41,077 bases of DNA, from positions 1-41,077 of the forward strand of contig NZ_JBQCFP010000104.1 in the NCBI RefSeq assembly GCF_051958935.1, in the 5' to 3' direction. Positions 7,533-16,064 of the stretch are shown piece after piece (the stretch's first letter is position 1; every line of letters starts with the position of its first letter). This DNA comes from Dokdonella_A sp051958935. GTDB lineage: Bacteria; Pseudomonadota; Gammaproteobacteria; Xanthomonadales; Rhodanobacteraceae. The position numbers were made by a program, and so were the translations under genes. A model generated the notes under the pieces. It did no database searches, had not been told where the DNA came from, and saw only the letters and a list, made by a program, of their open reading frames with translations.

Positions 7533-8645
7533 GTGACGACGGCGAAGGCCAACCTGTTCGACTACGACCGCAAGGGGCTGCGCGACCTGTTCGCGCAGCT
7601 CGGCGAGAAGCCGTACCGCGCCGACCAGGTCATGAAGTGGGTCTACCACCGCCACGTCACCGACTTCGCGCAGATGACCGACGTCGGCAAGGCGCTGCGC
7701 GACAAGCTCACCGACGCGATCGAGATCACGCCGCCGAACACGCTGTTCGAGAAGCAGGCGAGCGACGGCACGCACAAGTGGCTGCTCGGCATGGACGGCG
7801 GCAACGCGATCGAGGCGGTGTTCATCCCGGAAACCTCGCGCGGCACGCTGTGCGTGTCCTCGCAGGTCGGCTGCGGTCTCAACTGCCAGTTCTGCTCGAC
7901 CGCGACGCAGGGCTTCAACCGCAACCTGTCGGCGGCCGAGATCATCGGCCAGGTCTGGGTCGCGGCGAGGCACCTCGGCAACGTGCCGCACCACCAGCGC
8001 AAGCTCACCAACGTCGTCATGATGGGGATGGGCGAGCCGCTGCTGAACTTCGACAACGTCGTCACCGCGATGGACGTCATGCGTGACGACCTCGGCTTCG
8101 GCCTGGCCAACAAGCGCGTCACGCTCTCGACCGCCGGGCTCGTGCCGATGATCGACAAGCTGTCCGAGTCGAGCGACGTGTCGCTCGCGGTGTCGCTGCA
8201 TGCGCCGAACGACGAGCTGCGCACCGAACTCGTGCCGCTCAACAAGAAGTATCCGATCGCCGAACTCCTCGCCGCGTGCGCGCGCTACGCCGCGCGCCGT
8301 CCGCGCACGACGATCACGTTCGAATACACGATGCTCAAGGGCGTCAACGACAAGCCCGAGCATGCGCGCCAGCTGATCAAGCTCATGCGCCGCCTGCCGG
8401 CCAAGGTCAACCTGATTCCGTTCAACCCGTTCCACGGCACTCGCTTCGAGCGGTCCGAAGAAGCGGACATCCGCGCCTTCCAGAAGATCCTGCTCGACGC
8501 CGACGTGTTGACCATGGTCCGACGCACGCGCGGCGACGACATCGACGCGGCCTGCGGCCAGCTCAAGGGCCAGGTGATGGACCGCACGCGCCGCCAGGCG
8601 GAATTCCGTCGCAAGCTCGAAGGAGGCGTCGCCGATGCGGCCTGA
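7533..8645 (+). CDS. rlmN: dual-specificity rRNA/tRNA adenine-C2 methyltransferase RlmN
   Basis: This 370-residue radical SAM enzyme carries the CxxxCxxC cluster motif at Cys114, Cys118 and Cys121 (CGLNCQFC), the SAM-binding GMGEPLLN, and the C-terminal catalytic Cys341 in DIDAACGQL. It methylates C2 of A2503 in 23S rRNA and A37 of some tRNAs. The start is GTG at 7533, with AAGGAAG upstream. Its last 11 bp overlap the start of pilF, whose AGGAGG lies inside rlmN, so the two are translationally coupled. Confidence 0.96.
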   Translation: MTTAKANLFDYDRKGLRDLFAQLGEKPYRADQVMKWVYHRHVTDFAQMTDVGKALRDKLTDAIEITPPNTLFEKQASDGTHKWLLGMDGGNAIEAVFIPETSRGTLCVSSQVGCGLNCQFCSTATQGFNRNLSAAEIIGQVWVAARHLGNVPHHQRKLTNVVMMGMGEPLLNFDNVVTAMDVMRDDLGFGLANKRVTLSTAGLVPMIDKLSESSDVSLAVSLHAPNDELRTELVPLNKKYPIAELLAACARYAARRPRTTITFEYTMLKGVNDKPEHARQLIKLMRRLPAKVNLIPFNPFHGTRFERSEEADIRAFQKILLDADVLTMVRRTRGDDIDAACGQLKGQVMDRTRRQAEFRRKLEGGVADAA

Positions 8646-9411
8646 TCGCGCATTTCCCGCGCTGGTCCTGCTGGTTCTGCTCGGCCTGCTCGTCGGATGC
8701 GAGAGCGGCCCTGCCGGTTCGGTCAAGAAGGAAGACGCCGCCACGCAGCGCGACGACGCCGCTCGGGTGCACACCGAACTCGGCCAGAAGTACATGCAGC
8801 AGGGCAAGCTCGAACTCGCCCTCGAGAAGTTGACCAAGGCGCTGCAGTTCAATCCCGATTACGTCGATGCGCACACCGTGATCGCGGTGCTGTACGAGAG
8901 CATCAACGACATGCCGAAGGCCGAAGAACATTATCGGCGCGCGGCGCAGCTCAAGCCCAAGAGCGGTGCGGAGAACAACAACTACGGCCGCTTCCTGTGC
9001 ATGCAGGGACACTATGCGGAAGGGCAGGAGTACTTCACGCGCGCGCTCGCCGATCCGTTCTACCAGACGCCCGCGCTCGCGATGGCGAACTCCGGCGCCT
9101 GCCTCGTGAAGGCGGGCAAGACCGAAGAAGCCGAGAAGATGCTGCGGCAGGCGTTGGCCCTGAACCCGAACGACGCGGAAGCACTGCTCGCGCTCGGCAC
9201 GGTGCTGTACGCCAAGGGCGACTACATGAAGGCGCGCGCATTCGTGCAGCGCTTCGAGTCGCTCGCCCCGCCGCGCGCGGATGCGCTCATGCTCGGCCGC
9301 AACATCGAACTGCGCCTGGGCAATGCGCGCGGTGCGAGCGATTACTCGCGCAGGTTGCTGCGCGGGTTCCCGGATTCGGCCGAAGCGAAGACGCTGAATT
9401 CGCAGGGGTAG
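8635..9411 (+). CDS. pilF: type IV pilus biogenesis lipoprotein PilF/PilW
   Basis: This 258-residue lipoprotein has the lipobox LLVGC (Cys22) and about six TPR motifs from residue 45 on (for example VHTELGQKYMQQGKLELALEKLTKAL and AENNNYGRFLCMQGHYAEGQ). That is the pattern of the outer-membrane pilotin that helps the PilQ secretin assemble. AGGAGG at 8621-8626 stands eight bases from the ATG. A position between rlmN and rodZ is the normal one for pilF in this group. Confidence 0.93.
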   Translation: MRPDRAFPALVLLVLLGLLVGCESGPAGSVKKEDAATQRDDAARVHTELGQKYMQQGKLELALEKLTKALQFNPDYVDAHTVIAVLYESINDMPKAEEHYRRAAQLKPKSGAENNNYGRFLCMQGHYAEGQEYFTRALADPFYQTPALAMANSGACLVKAGKTEEAEKMLRQALALNPNDAEALLALGTVLYAKGDYMKARAFVQRFESLAPPRADALMLGRNIELRLGNARGASDYSRRLLRGFPDSAEAKTLNSQG

Positions 9412-9485
9412 CGTGGCAGTGATCGGTATCGAACACGGATCGGGGACGGCCGGGGTGGCCACCGGATCCCATGCAGCGAAGGGGA

Positions 9486-9506
9486 GCCCGCAGCGGACCT
9501 GCGGGC
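9486..9506 (+). other. GC-rich hairpin upstream of rodZ
   Basis: GCCCGCAG (9486-9493), loop CGGAC, CTGCGGGC (9499-9506) makes a perfect 8-bp stem. There is no T-run after it, so it is a weak terminator candidate or an mRNA structure between pilF and rodZ. The 156-base gap holds nothing else I recognise. Confidence 0.4.
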
Positions 9507-9567
9507 AGACGAAGCGGACGCGGAGTGCAGCCGGTAGACGCTGCCCCTGTCCAGAGGAATCCATGCG

Positions 9568-10593
9568 ATGAGAGCCGAAGAGGCCACCGAAGTGAACGAG
9601 CATTCCGCATTGCAAGACGTTCATGCAGCAGCGGCGCCGATGGACCTGCGCGACCGTGTCGAAGTACCGCTGGGACAGCGGCTTGCCGCCGCGCGCGAAC
9701 AGCGCGGCCTCACCGTGGCCGATGTCGCAGCCCGCCTCAAGCTTCCGCTCAGGCTCGTCGAACGCCTCGAACGCGACGACTACGCCGGCATCAGCGACGG
9801 CGTGTTCCTGCGCGGCTACCTGTCGAGCTACGCGCGCCTGGTCGGCGTGCCCGAGGAGCAGGCTATCCGCGTCGTGCAAGCGCATGCGCGCACGGCTCCG
9901 CTGGTCGCGACCGGTACGATTTCGCACACGCGATACCTGCTCGAACGCTACTCCGGCAGCGCGACCTACCTCGTGCTGACGGCGATCATCGTGGTGCCGG
10001 CCGTATGGCTGGCGACCCACGGCGGCACCGAGCAGACCCTCGTGCGCACGACGCCGCTCGATCCGCCCGCGCAGCACATCGCGCTCGCCGATCCCGCCGC
10101 GAGCGCGCCGGCGGCGCTGTCCGAAGCGTCCGCCGTTGCACCAGGCGCCGGGGCGCGTCCGGCAACCGCCACGCCGTACGCGGGCACCCAACCCGACATG
10201 AACGCCCAGGAGCAGGCGCCGGTGGTGGCGTCGATGACGCCGTTCCCGTCGGCGGCGCCGACCGTCGAGCCGCCGGCGGAAAGCCGCCCGGCGCCCGCGC
10301 CGGTCACCGGCGAAGGCGCGCACCTGATCCGCCTCAAGCTCGCCGAACAGAGCTGGGTCGAGATCGTGGCCGCCGACGGCCGCCGGCTCGAATACGGCAT
10401 GCTCGCGGCCGGCAGCGACCACAGCTATCGCAGCGACGCGCAGGTGTCCGTGCGCATCGGCAATGCGCAAGGTGCCGAGGTCAGCGTCGACGGCAATGCG
10501 TTCGACCTCGCCCAGTACCAGCGCGGCAATGTCGCGCATTTCCGGCTGCTCGCGGACGGTAGCGCCGCGCGACCGGGACGCGTCGAGCAATAG
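9568..10593 (+). CDS. rodZ: RodZ-like cytoskeletal/shape protein
   Basis: This 341-residue protein has the RodZ layout. A cytoplasmic helix-turn-helix (residues about 35-98, LGQRLAAAREQRGLTVADVAARL, then VFLRGYLSSYARLVGV) is followed by a transmembrane helix (131-150). A long Pro/Ala-rich periplasmic linker (about 160-245) and a DUF4115 beta domain (about 250-330, LIRLKLAEQSWVEIVAADG) complete it. RodZ links MreB filaments to the wall-synthesis machinery. AGAGGA lies nine bases before the ATG. A stray ATGCGATGA (9563-9571) overlaps the start. Confidence 0.9.
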   Translation: MRAEEATEVNEHSALQDVHAAAAPMDLRDRVEVPLGQRLAAAREQRGLTVADVAARLKLPLRLVERLERDDYAGISDGVFLRGYLSSYARLVGVPEEQAIRVVQAHARTAPLVATGTISHTRYLLERYSGSATYLVLTAIIVVPAVWLATHGGTEQTLVRTTPLDPPAQHIALADPAASAPAALSEASAVAPGAGARPATATPYAGTQPDMNAQEQAPVVASMTPFPSAAPTVEPPAESRPAPAPVTGEGAHLIRLKLAEQSWVEIVAADGRRLEYGMLAAGSDHSYRSDAQVSVRIGNAQGAEVSVDGNAFDLAQYQRGNVAHFRLLADGSAARPGRVEQ

Positions 10594-10693
10594 CTCCTGC
10601 GCCGCGGGACCAGCCGCGGCCGCACGCGGCATCCGGTGAGCGCCCGCTGAATCGCGTCCTGGCTGCGGTCCGGCGCGGCGCCGCGGTTTCCTG

Positions 10694-10733
10694 CTAACCT
10701 TGTCCGCCTTTGGGCCGGTCGCGTGGCGACCGG
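10694..10733 (+). other. possible promoter box and hairpin before yfgM
   Basis: TAACCT (10694-10699) is a weak -10-like box. It is followed by CCGGTCGC (10715-10722), loop GTG, GCGACCGG (10726-10733), a perfect 8-bp stem with TCTTTCC after it. The hairpin may end the rodZ transcript or sit in the yfgM leader. Confidence 0.4.
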
Positions 10734-10766
10734 TCTTTCCGCATCGATGTCCTTCCGGGTGAATGC

Positions 10767-11462
10767 ATGTCTTTCGACGTTCTTGACGAACACGAGCAAG
10801 GGGAACTGGTCCAGAAGTGGCTGCGCGAGAACGCCGCGGCGATCGCCGCCGGCATCGGTCTCGGCCTCGTGCTCATCTTCGGCTGGCGCCAGTGGAACAG
10901 CCATCAGGCGAGCCAGGGCATCGCGGCCGCAAGCCAGTACCAGGCGCTCGCCGACGCCGTCGAGGCGAAGAAGAACGACGACGCGCTGAAGGTCGCCGAC
11001 GCCTTGCGCAAGGATTTCCCAAAGTCGGCGTACGCGGTACTCGCGGCCCTGCAGCAGGCCGAGATCGCGGTCGGCAAGAACGACCTCGCAGGCGCCGCGA
11101 GCGCACTCGACTGGGCGCGTGACCACGTGCGCGACGACAGCCTTGCCCACCTCATCACGCTGCGCAGCGCGCGCGTGAAACTCGCGCAGGGTGATGCTGA
11201 CGGTGCGCTCAAGCTCGTCGATGCCTTGCCCAAGGACAGCTTCGCATCGACCGCAGCCGAGATCCGCGGCGACGCCTACCTCAAGCTCGGGCGCAGCGAC
11301 GATGCGCGCAAGGCCTACGAGGCGGCCCTCGCCGATCCCAAGGACACGCTCACGCTCGGGCAAAGCAACAGCCTCGTCAGGATGAAGCTCGACGACCTCG
11401 GTGGCGGCGCGCCCCCCGCGGCCGTGCCGGTCACGCCGGCGGCGGAGAAGCCGGCATCATGA
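10767..11462 (+). CDS. yfgM: YfgM-like tetratricopeptide membrane protein
   Basis: This 231-residue protein has a short cytoplasmic N-terminus, one transmembrane helix at about 25-42 (AIAAGIGLGLVLIFGW) and a periplasmic TPR-like domain (TPR_21 type) to residue 215, then a Pro/Ala tail. E. coli YfgM is an ancillary SecYEG translocon subunit that works with PpiD and periplasmic chaperones. Its stop overlaps the bamB start as ATGA. The gene between rodZ and bamB is usually yfgM, which supports the call. Confidence 0.9.
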   Translation: MSFDVLDEHEQGELVQKWLRENAAAIAAGIGLGLVLIFGWRQWNSHQASQGIAAASQYQALADAVEAKKNDDALKVADALRKDFPKSAYAVLAALQQAEIAVGKNDLAGAASALDWARDHVRDDSLAHLITLRSARVKLAQGDADGALKLVDALPKDSFASTAAEIRGDAYLKLGRSDDARKAYEAALADPKDTLTLGQSNSLVRMKLDDLGGGAPPAAVPVTPAAEKPAS

Positions 11463-12661
11463 TGAAGCGCACGCTCCTGCTCGCCGCGGCCGTCGCCGTC
11501 GCGCTGTCCGGTTGCACCTGGCTCAAGAGCCTGGGCAAGAAGGACAATGTCCAGCCGCCGACCGAACTGGTCGAGTTCGCGCCGACCACCGAGGTCGATC
11601 GCGTCTGGAGCGAAGGCGTCGGCTCCGGCGCCGGTGCGTCGGGCGCGCGCCTGGCACCGGGCGCCGCCGACGGCCGCCTCTACGCCGCGGGCGTCGACGG
11701 CAGCATCGAAGCGATGGACGCGGCGACCGGCCGCACGCTGTGGCATGCGCGCCTGGGCGAACGTCGTGGCTGGCGCGTCTGGTCGCGGCGCGACAATTCG
11801 CTGCGCTGGGCCGGTGGCCCGACGGCCGCAGGCGACCTCGTCGTGGTCGGCGGGCTCGATGGCCAGGTCTACGCGCTGTCGGCCGCCGACGGCGCCGAGC
11901 GCTGGAAGGCGCAGATGAGTTCGGAAGTCATCGCTGCGCCGGCGATCGCCAACGGCATCGTCGTCGTGCGCAGCAACGACGGCCGCCTGGTCGGCCTCGA
12001 TGCCGCCGACGGCAGCCGCAAGTGGATCTTCGACCAGTCGGTCCCCGCGCTCAGCCTGCGCAGCAACTCGGCGCCGCTGATCGCCAATGGCGTCGTCTAC
12101 GACGGCTACGACAACGGCCGCGTGGTCGCGGTGCGCCTCGACGACGGCAACGAGCTGTGGTCGCAGACGCTCTCGGGCGGCGAGGGCCGCACCGAAGTCG
12201 AGCGCCTCGCCGATGTCGACGGCAACATCATTTCCGACGGCCAGGCGCTGTACGCCGCCGGCTACCGCGGCCAGCTCGCGGCGATCGCGATGGACAGCGG
12301 CCGTCCGGTCTGGCAGCGCGACCTGTCGAGCTACACCGGCACCGCGGTCAGCGGCAACACGCTCGTCGCCGTCGACGCGGACGGCAACGTGTGGGCGTTC
12401 GACCGAGAAACCGGCGTCAACCTGTGGAAGCAGGATCAGCTCAAGTACCGCTGGCTGACCGCACCGGCAATCCAGGGCAAGTACGTCGTCGTCGGCGACA
12501 TCGAAGGTTACGTGCACTGGCTCAGCCTCGACGAGGGCAAGTTCGCCGCGCGCGAGCGCCTGAGCCGCAAGCCCATCGAAGGCGCGCCGCTGGTCGTCGA
12601 CGACCTCGTCTATGTCGAGGACGTGAAGGGACACATCGGCGCCTACCGCGCGCGCCGGTGA
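11459..12661 (+). CDS. bamB: outer-membrane assembly lipoprotein BamB
   Basis: This 400-residue lipoprotein (lipobox LSGC, Cys19) is an eight-bladed PQQ-type beta-propeller. Blade repeats such as GRLYAAGVDGSIEAMDAATGRTLW, GQVYALSAADGAERWK and GRLVGLDAADGSRKW are visible. BamB binds BamA and helps insert beta-barrel proteins into the outer membrane. The start is ATG at 11459 or the next ATG at 11462. It overlaps yfgM by 4 bp, which shows coupling. Confidence 0.95.
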   Translation: MMKRTLLLAAAVAVALSGCTWLKSLGKKDNVQPPTELVEFAPTTEVDRVWSEGVGSGAGASGARLAPGAADGRLYAAGVDGSIEAMDAATGRTLWHARLGERRGWRVWSRRDNSLRWAGGPTAAGDLVVVGGLDGQVYALSAADGAERWKAQMSSEVIAAPAIANGIVVVRSNDGRLVGLDAADGSRKWIFDQSVPALSLRSNSAPLIANGVVYDGYDNGRVVAVRLDDGNELWSQTLSGGEGRTEVERLADVDGNIISDGQALYAAGYRGQLAAIAMDSGRPVWQRDLSSYTGTAVSGNTLVAVDADGNVWAFDRETGVNLWKQDQLKYRWLTAPAIQGKYVVVGDIEGYVHWLSLDEGKFAARERLSRKPIEGAPLVVDDLVYVEDVKGHIGAYRARR

Positions 12662-12669
12662 TCGGATGC

Positions 12670-12692
12670 GGACGATGCCCCGGGCATCGTCC
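12670..12692 (+). terminator. hairpin after bamB
   Basis: GGACGATGC (12670-12678), loop CCCGG, GCATCGTCC (12684-12692) is a perfect stem nine bases after the bamB stop. There is no T-run, so termination would be weak or Rho-assisted. Confidence 0.5.
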
Positions 12693-12744
12693 ACGCCGCG
12701 CATGGACGCAGCAGCAGCGTGGCGGGTTGCCAAGGCAATGCCTC

Positions 12745-12765
12745 ACGGCACGCATGGCGTGCCGT
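12745..12765 (+). other. second hairpin between bamB and der
   Basis: ACGGCACGC (12745-12753), loop ATG, GCGTGCCGT (12757-12765) is a perfect 9-bp stem. Its right arm runs into TATCCT (12765-12770), a possible -10 box for der. Confidence 0.45.
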
Positions 12766-12775
12766 ATCCTGATAT

Positions 12776-12811
12776 CCCCGTGCCGGCAGCGGCGCGGGGT
12801 TCGTTTTTTTT
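12776..12811 (+). terminator. intrinsic terminator or attenuator directly before der
   Basis: CCCCGTGCCG (12776-12785), loop GCAG, CGGCGCGGGG (12790-12799) pairs over ten bases with one G-T wobble, followed by TTCG and eight T's (12804-12811). It looks like a strong Rho-independent terminator. Only 12 bases separate the T-run from the der ATG, so it must lie in the leader of any der transcript. Confidence 0.75.
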
Positions 12812-12823
12812 GCGGAGCGAGTG

Positions 12824-14224
12824 ATGCTGCCCGTAGTAGCCCTCGTCGGGCGCCCGAACGTCGGCAAGTCGACCCTTTTCAACGTGCTCACGCGCACGCG
12901 CGACGCACTCGTGCACGACCTCCCGGGCGTGACGCGCGACCGCCACTACGGCGTGTGCCGGCTCGGCGCGACGCCGTTCGTCGTGGTCGACACCGGCGGC
13001 TTCATCGAGAACGCCGAAGGGCTCGACAGCCACACCGCGCGCCAGGCGCAATTCGCGATCGACGAGGCGGATCTGGTGCTGCTCACGGTCGACGCCCGCG
13101 ACGGCGTGCTGCCGACCGATCGCGCGATCCTCGATCGCCTGCGCCGCGCGGGCAAGCCGATGCTGCTCGTCGTCAACAAGGTCGACGGCCTCGACGAAAA
13201 CGCGGTGCTCGCCGAGTTCTCCGCGCTCGGCATCGCCGACCTGTTCCTCACCTCCGCGGCCCACTCGCGCGGCGTGACGCCGCTGCTTGCGACGGTGCAG
13301 TCGCTGGTGCCCAAGGTCGATGTCGATGCGCTCGCCGAAAGCGCCGACGACGGCATTCGCGTGGCGATCGTCGGCCGGCCGAACGCCGGCAAGTCCACCC
13401 TCGTCAACCGCCTGCTCGGCGAGGAGCGCGTGATCGCCTCCGACGTGCCCGGCACGACGCGCGATTCGATCCGCATCGCGCTCGAGCGCGACGGCAAGCG
13501 CTACACGCTGATCGACACCGCCGGCATCCGCCGCCGTGCGCGCATCGAGGACGCGCTGGAGAAATTCAGCGTTATCAAGTCGCTGCAGTCGGTCGAGGCG
13601 GCGCACGTGACCGTACTCATGCTCGACGCGCGCGAGGGCGTTTCGGAGCAGGACGCGACCCTGATCGGGCACGTGCTCGAGTCCGGCCGCGCGCTCGTCG
13701 TCGCGGTCAACAAGTGGGACGGCCTGGACAAGTACCAGCGCGAACAGTGCGTGACCTCGCTCGCGCGCAAGCTCGATTTCGCCGCGTGGGCGCGCCAGGT
13801 CTACATCTCGGCCCTGCACGGCAGCGGCATCGCCGAACTCATGAAGGCGGTCGATCGCGCCTGCGCGTCCGCCAACCACGTATTCACTTCGTCCGAACTC
13901 ACGCGCGCGGTCGAGGCGGCGTACCAGGCCTACCAGCCGCCGCTCGTGCGCGGTCACACGCCCAAGCTCAAGTACGCGCACCCGGGCGGCACCAACCCGC
14001 CGACGATCATCATCCATGGTTCGCGCACCAAGCACATCGCCGAAGGCTACCGGCGCTACCTCGAGAACTTCTTCCGCAAGCGCTATCGCCTCGAGGGCAC
14101 GCCGATCCAGATCGTGTTCCGCGACGGCGAGAATCCGTATGCGGGCAAGCGCAACGAGCTCACCGAAGGACAGCAGCGACGGCGCACGCGCATGATCCGC
14201 AACGCGAAGCGCGGCAAGCGCTGA
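12824..14224 (+). CDS. der: ribosome-assembly GTPase Der (EngA)
   Basis: This 466-residue protein has two tandem GTPase domains. Each has its own P-loop (GRPNVGKST near residue 9 and GRPNAGKST near 183), a DTGG or DTAG switch, and an NKVD or NKWD guanine motif. A C-terminal KH-like domain with a basic tail (RRTRMIRNAKRGKR) follows. Der matures the 50S ribosomal subunit. GGAG at 12814-12817 fits the ATG at 12824; GTG at 12821 is in frame. The leader carries a terminator-like hairpin. Confidence 0.97.
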   Translation: MLPVVALVGRPNVGKSTLFNVLTRTRDALVHDLPGVTRDRHYGVCRLGATPFVVVDTGGFIENAEGLDSHTARQAQFAIDEADLVLLTVDARDGVLPTDRAILDRLRRAGKPMLLVVNKVDGLDENAVLAEFSALGIADLFLTSAAHSRGVTPLLATVQSLVPKVDVDALAESADDGIRVAIVGRPNAGKSTLVNRLLGEERVIASDVPGTTRDSIRIALERDGKRYTLIDTAGIRRRARIEDALEKFSVIKSLQSVEAAHVTVLMLDAREGVSEQDATLIGHVLESGRALVVAVNKWDGLDKYQREQCVTSLARKLDFAAWARQVYISALHGSGIAELMKAVDRACASANHVFTSSELTRAVEAAYQAYQPPLVRGHTPKLKYAHPGGTNPPTIIIHGSRTKHIAEGYRRYLENFFRKRYRLEGTPIQIVFRDGENPYAGKRNELTEGQQRRRTRMIRNAKRGKR

Positions 14225-14240
14225 GGTCCGGCTCCCGACC

Positions 14241-14834
14241 ATGATCGGGCGACCGGCGATCACGGCGGCGATCCTCGCGGGCGGGGCGGGCCTCAGGCTC
14301 GGCGGCCGCGACAAGGGGCTCGAGCCGCTCGCGGGCACGCCCTTGGTGGAGCACGTACTCGCCGCGCTCCATGGCGTCGACGCGCTGCTGATCGTCGCCA
14401 ACCGCAACCACGATGCGTATTCGCGTTACGCGCGCACGGTCGCCGATGCCGCGGTCGATCGGCACGGCCCACTCGCCGGCATCGCCGCGGCCTGCGCCGC
14501 GTGCGACACGCCTTGGCTCCTCACCGTGCCGGTCGATTGCCCGGATCCTCCGGGCGATCTCGCCGAGCGGCTGCTGCGCGGGGCGCTCCTGCACGATGCG
14601 CAGGCGGTCGTCGCCCATGACGGCACGACGCGGCAGCCGCTGTTCGCGCTCTACCGGCGCGAACTCGCCGGCGCTGCCGCGGCGGCGGCCGCGGCGGCGC
14701 AGGGCGTGTGGTCGTGGCAGGATGCGATCGGCGCGCGTGAACTTGATTTCGCCGATCGCGGCCAGCAGTTCCAGAACCTCAACACGCCGGACGATTTCCT
14801 CCCCCATGCCGCCAGGACACGCTTCAGAGGCTGA
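14241..14834 (+). CDS. mobA: molybdenum cofactor guanylyltransferase
   Basis: This 197-residue protein has the nucleotide-binding signature ILAGGAGLRLGGRDKGL at residues 11-27, the metal-binding VDCPDPP and the C-terminal NLNTPDDF. MobA joins GMP to Mo-molybdopterin to make the dinucleotide cofactor used by DMSO-reductase-type enzymes. It starts 16 bp after der and overlaps moeA by 29 bp, so mobA-moeA-moeB form one unit. No molybdoenzyme gene is present in the window. Confidence 0.92.
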   Translation: MIGRPAITAAILAGGAGLRLGGRDKGLEPLAGTPLVEHVLAALHGVDALLIVANRNHDAYSRYARTVADAAVDRHGPLAGIAAACAACDTPWLLTVPVDCPDPPGDLAERLLRGALLHDAQAVVAHDGTTRQPLFALYRRELAGAAAAAAAAAQGVWSWQDAIGARELDFADRGQQFQNLNTPDDFLPHAARTRFRG

Positions 14835-16059
14835 GTTCGAGTCCCGCCTGTCGGTTGAGCAGGCGCGCACGCGCGTACTCGCGCTGTGCGCCGAACGGCG
14901 GCTCGCGAGCGAGTCGGTCGCGCTCGACCATGCGCTCGGACGCGTGCTCGCCGTCGACCTCGTCGCGACGCACGACCAGCCGCCGTTCGCCAACTCGGCG
15001 ATGGACGGCTTCGCCCTGCGCGGCGCCGAGCTGCCGCGCGAAGGCGAGCGACGCTTCCGCGTCGCCGCGCAGATGTTCGCCGGCGCACCGGTCGACATCG
15101 GCTTCGGCCCGGGCGAATGCGTGCGCATCACCACCGGCGCGCCGTTGCCGCGCGATGCGGACACGGTCGTGATCAAGGAGAACGTGCGCCTCGACGGCGA
15201 CGCGATCGTCGTCGGCGCCGGCGAACGCGTCGGTGCGAACGTGCGGCCCGCCGGCGAGGACATCCGAGCGGGCGAGCAGGCGCTGTGCGCGGGCGACGCG
15301 CTCACGCCCGCGCGCCTCGGAGTGCTCGCCGCCTGCGGCCATGCGCATGCGCAGGTGGCGCGTCGCCCGCGCGTCGCCCTGTTCGTCACCGGCGACGAAC
15401 TCGTGCCGCCGGACCAGGCGCTCGGCTACGGCCAGATCCACGATAGCAACCGCTACAGCCTCGGCGGCATGCTGCGCGGGCTCGGCATCGAACCCGAGCC
15501 GGTGGCGCATCTTCGCGATGATAAGGAGGCGTTGCGGGTGGCGCTGCTCGAGGCGGCGCGGCGCTGCGACCTCGTCATCAGCAGTGGCGGCGTGTCCGCC
15601 GGCGAAGCGGACTACCTGCCGGGCCTCGTCGCCGAAGTCGGTCGCGTGCATTTCTGGAAGGTGCGCATGAAGCCCGGGATGCCGATCCTTTGCGGCGAAA
15701 TCGAAGGCGCACTCGTGTTCGCCTTGCCCGGCAACCCGGTGTCGACGCTCGCGACGTTCCAGCTGTTCGTGCGCCCGGCGCTGCTCGCGTTGCAGGGATC
15801 GAACGAGGCAGGCCTGCCGCCCCGCAAGGCGCGTCTCGCCATGCCCCACATGAAGCGGCACGAACGCGCCGAATACCTGCGCGCGCGCCTGGAATGGCGC
15901 GACGACGGCGCCTGCTGGGCGACGCCGCTCGAGAAGCAGGGCTCGGGCATGCTGCGCGGCATGGCCGATGCCGACGCGCTCGTCGCGCTGCCGGAAGGCG
16001 CGTGCGCGCTCGAGGCGGGCGCGGTCGTGGATATCGTGCCGCTGCCGGGCCTATGCTGA
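14806..16059 (+). CDS. moeA: molybdopterin molybdenumtransferase
   Basis: This 417-residue MoeA shows the usual landmarks: PPFANSAMDGFALR, ITTGAPLPRDADTVV, VALFVTGDEL, ISSGGVSAGEADY and FALPGNPVSTLATF. It inserts molybdate into adenylated molybdopterin. The start MPPGHASEAEF overlaps mobA by 29 bp. The open frame extends further upstream but is antisense-free shadow of mobA there. No clear ribosome binding site precedes the ATG, so reinitiation from mobA is likely. Confidence 0.94.
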   Translation: MPPGHASEAEFESRLSVEQARTRVLALCAERRLASESVALDHALGRVLAVDLVATHDQPPFANSAMDGFALRGAELPREGERRFRVAAQMFAGAPVDIGFGPGECVRITTGAPLPRDADTVVIKENVRLDGDAIVVGAGERVGANVRPAGEDIRAGEQALCAGDALTPARLGVLAACGHAHAQVARRPRVALFVTGDELVPPDQALGYGQIHDSNRYSLGGMLRGLGIEPEPVAHLRDDKEALRVALLEAARRCDLVISSGGVSAGEADYLPGLVAEVGRVHFWKVRMKPGMPILCGEIEGALVFALPGNPVSTLATFQLFVRPALLALQGSNEAGLPPRKARLAMPHMKRHERAEYLRARLEWRDDGACWATPLEKQGSGMLRGMADADALVALPEGACALEAGAVVDIVPLPGLC

Positions 16060-16064
16060 GCGCG

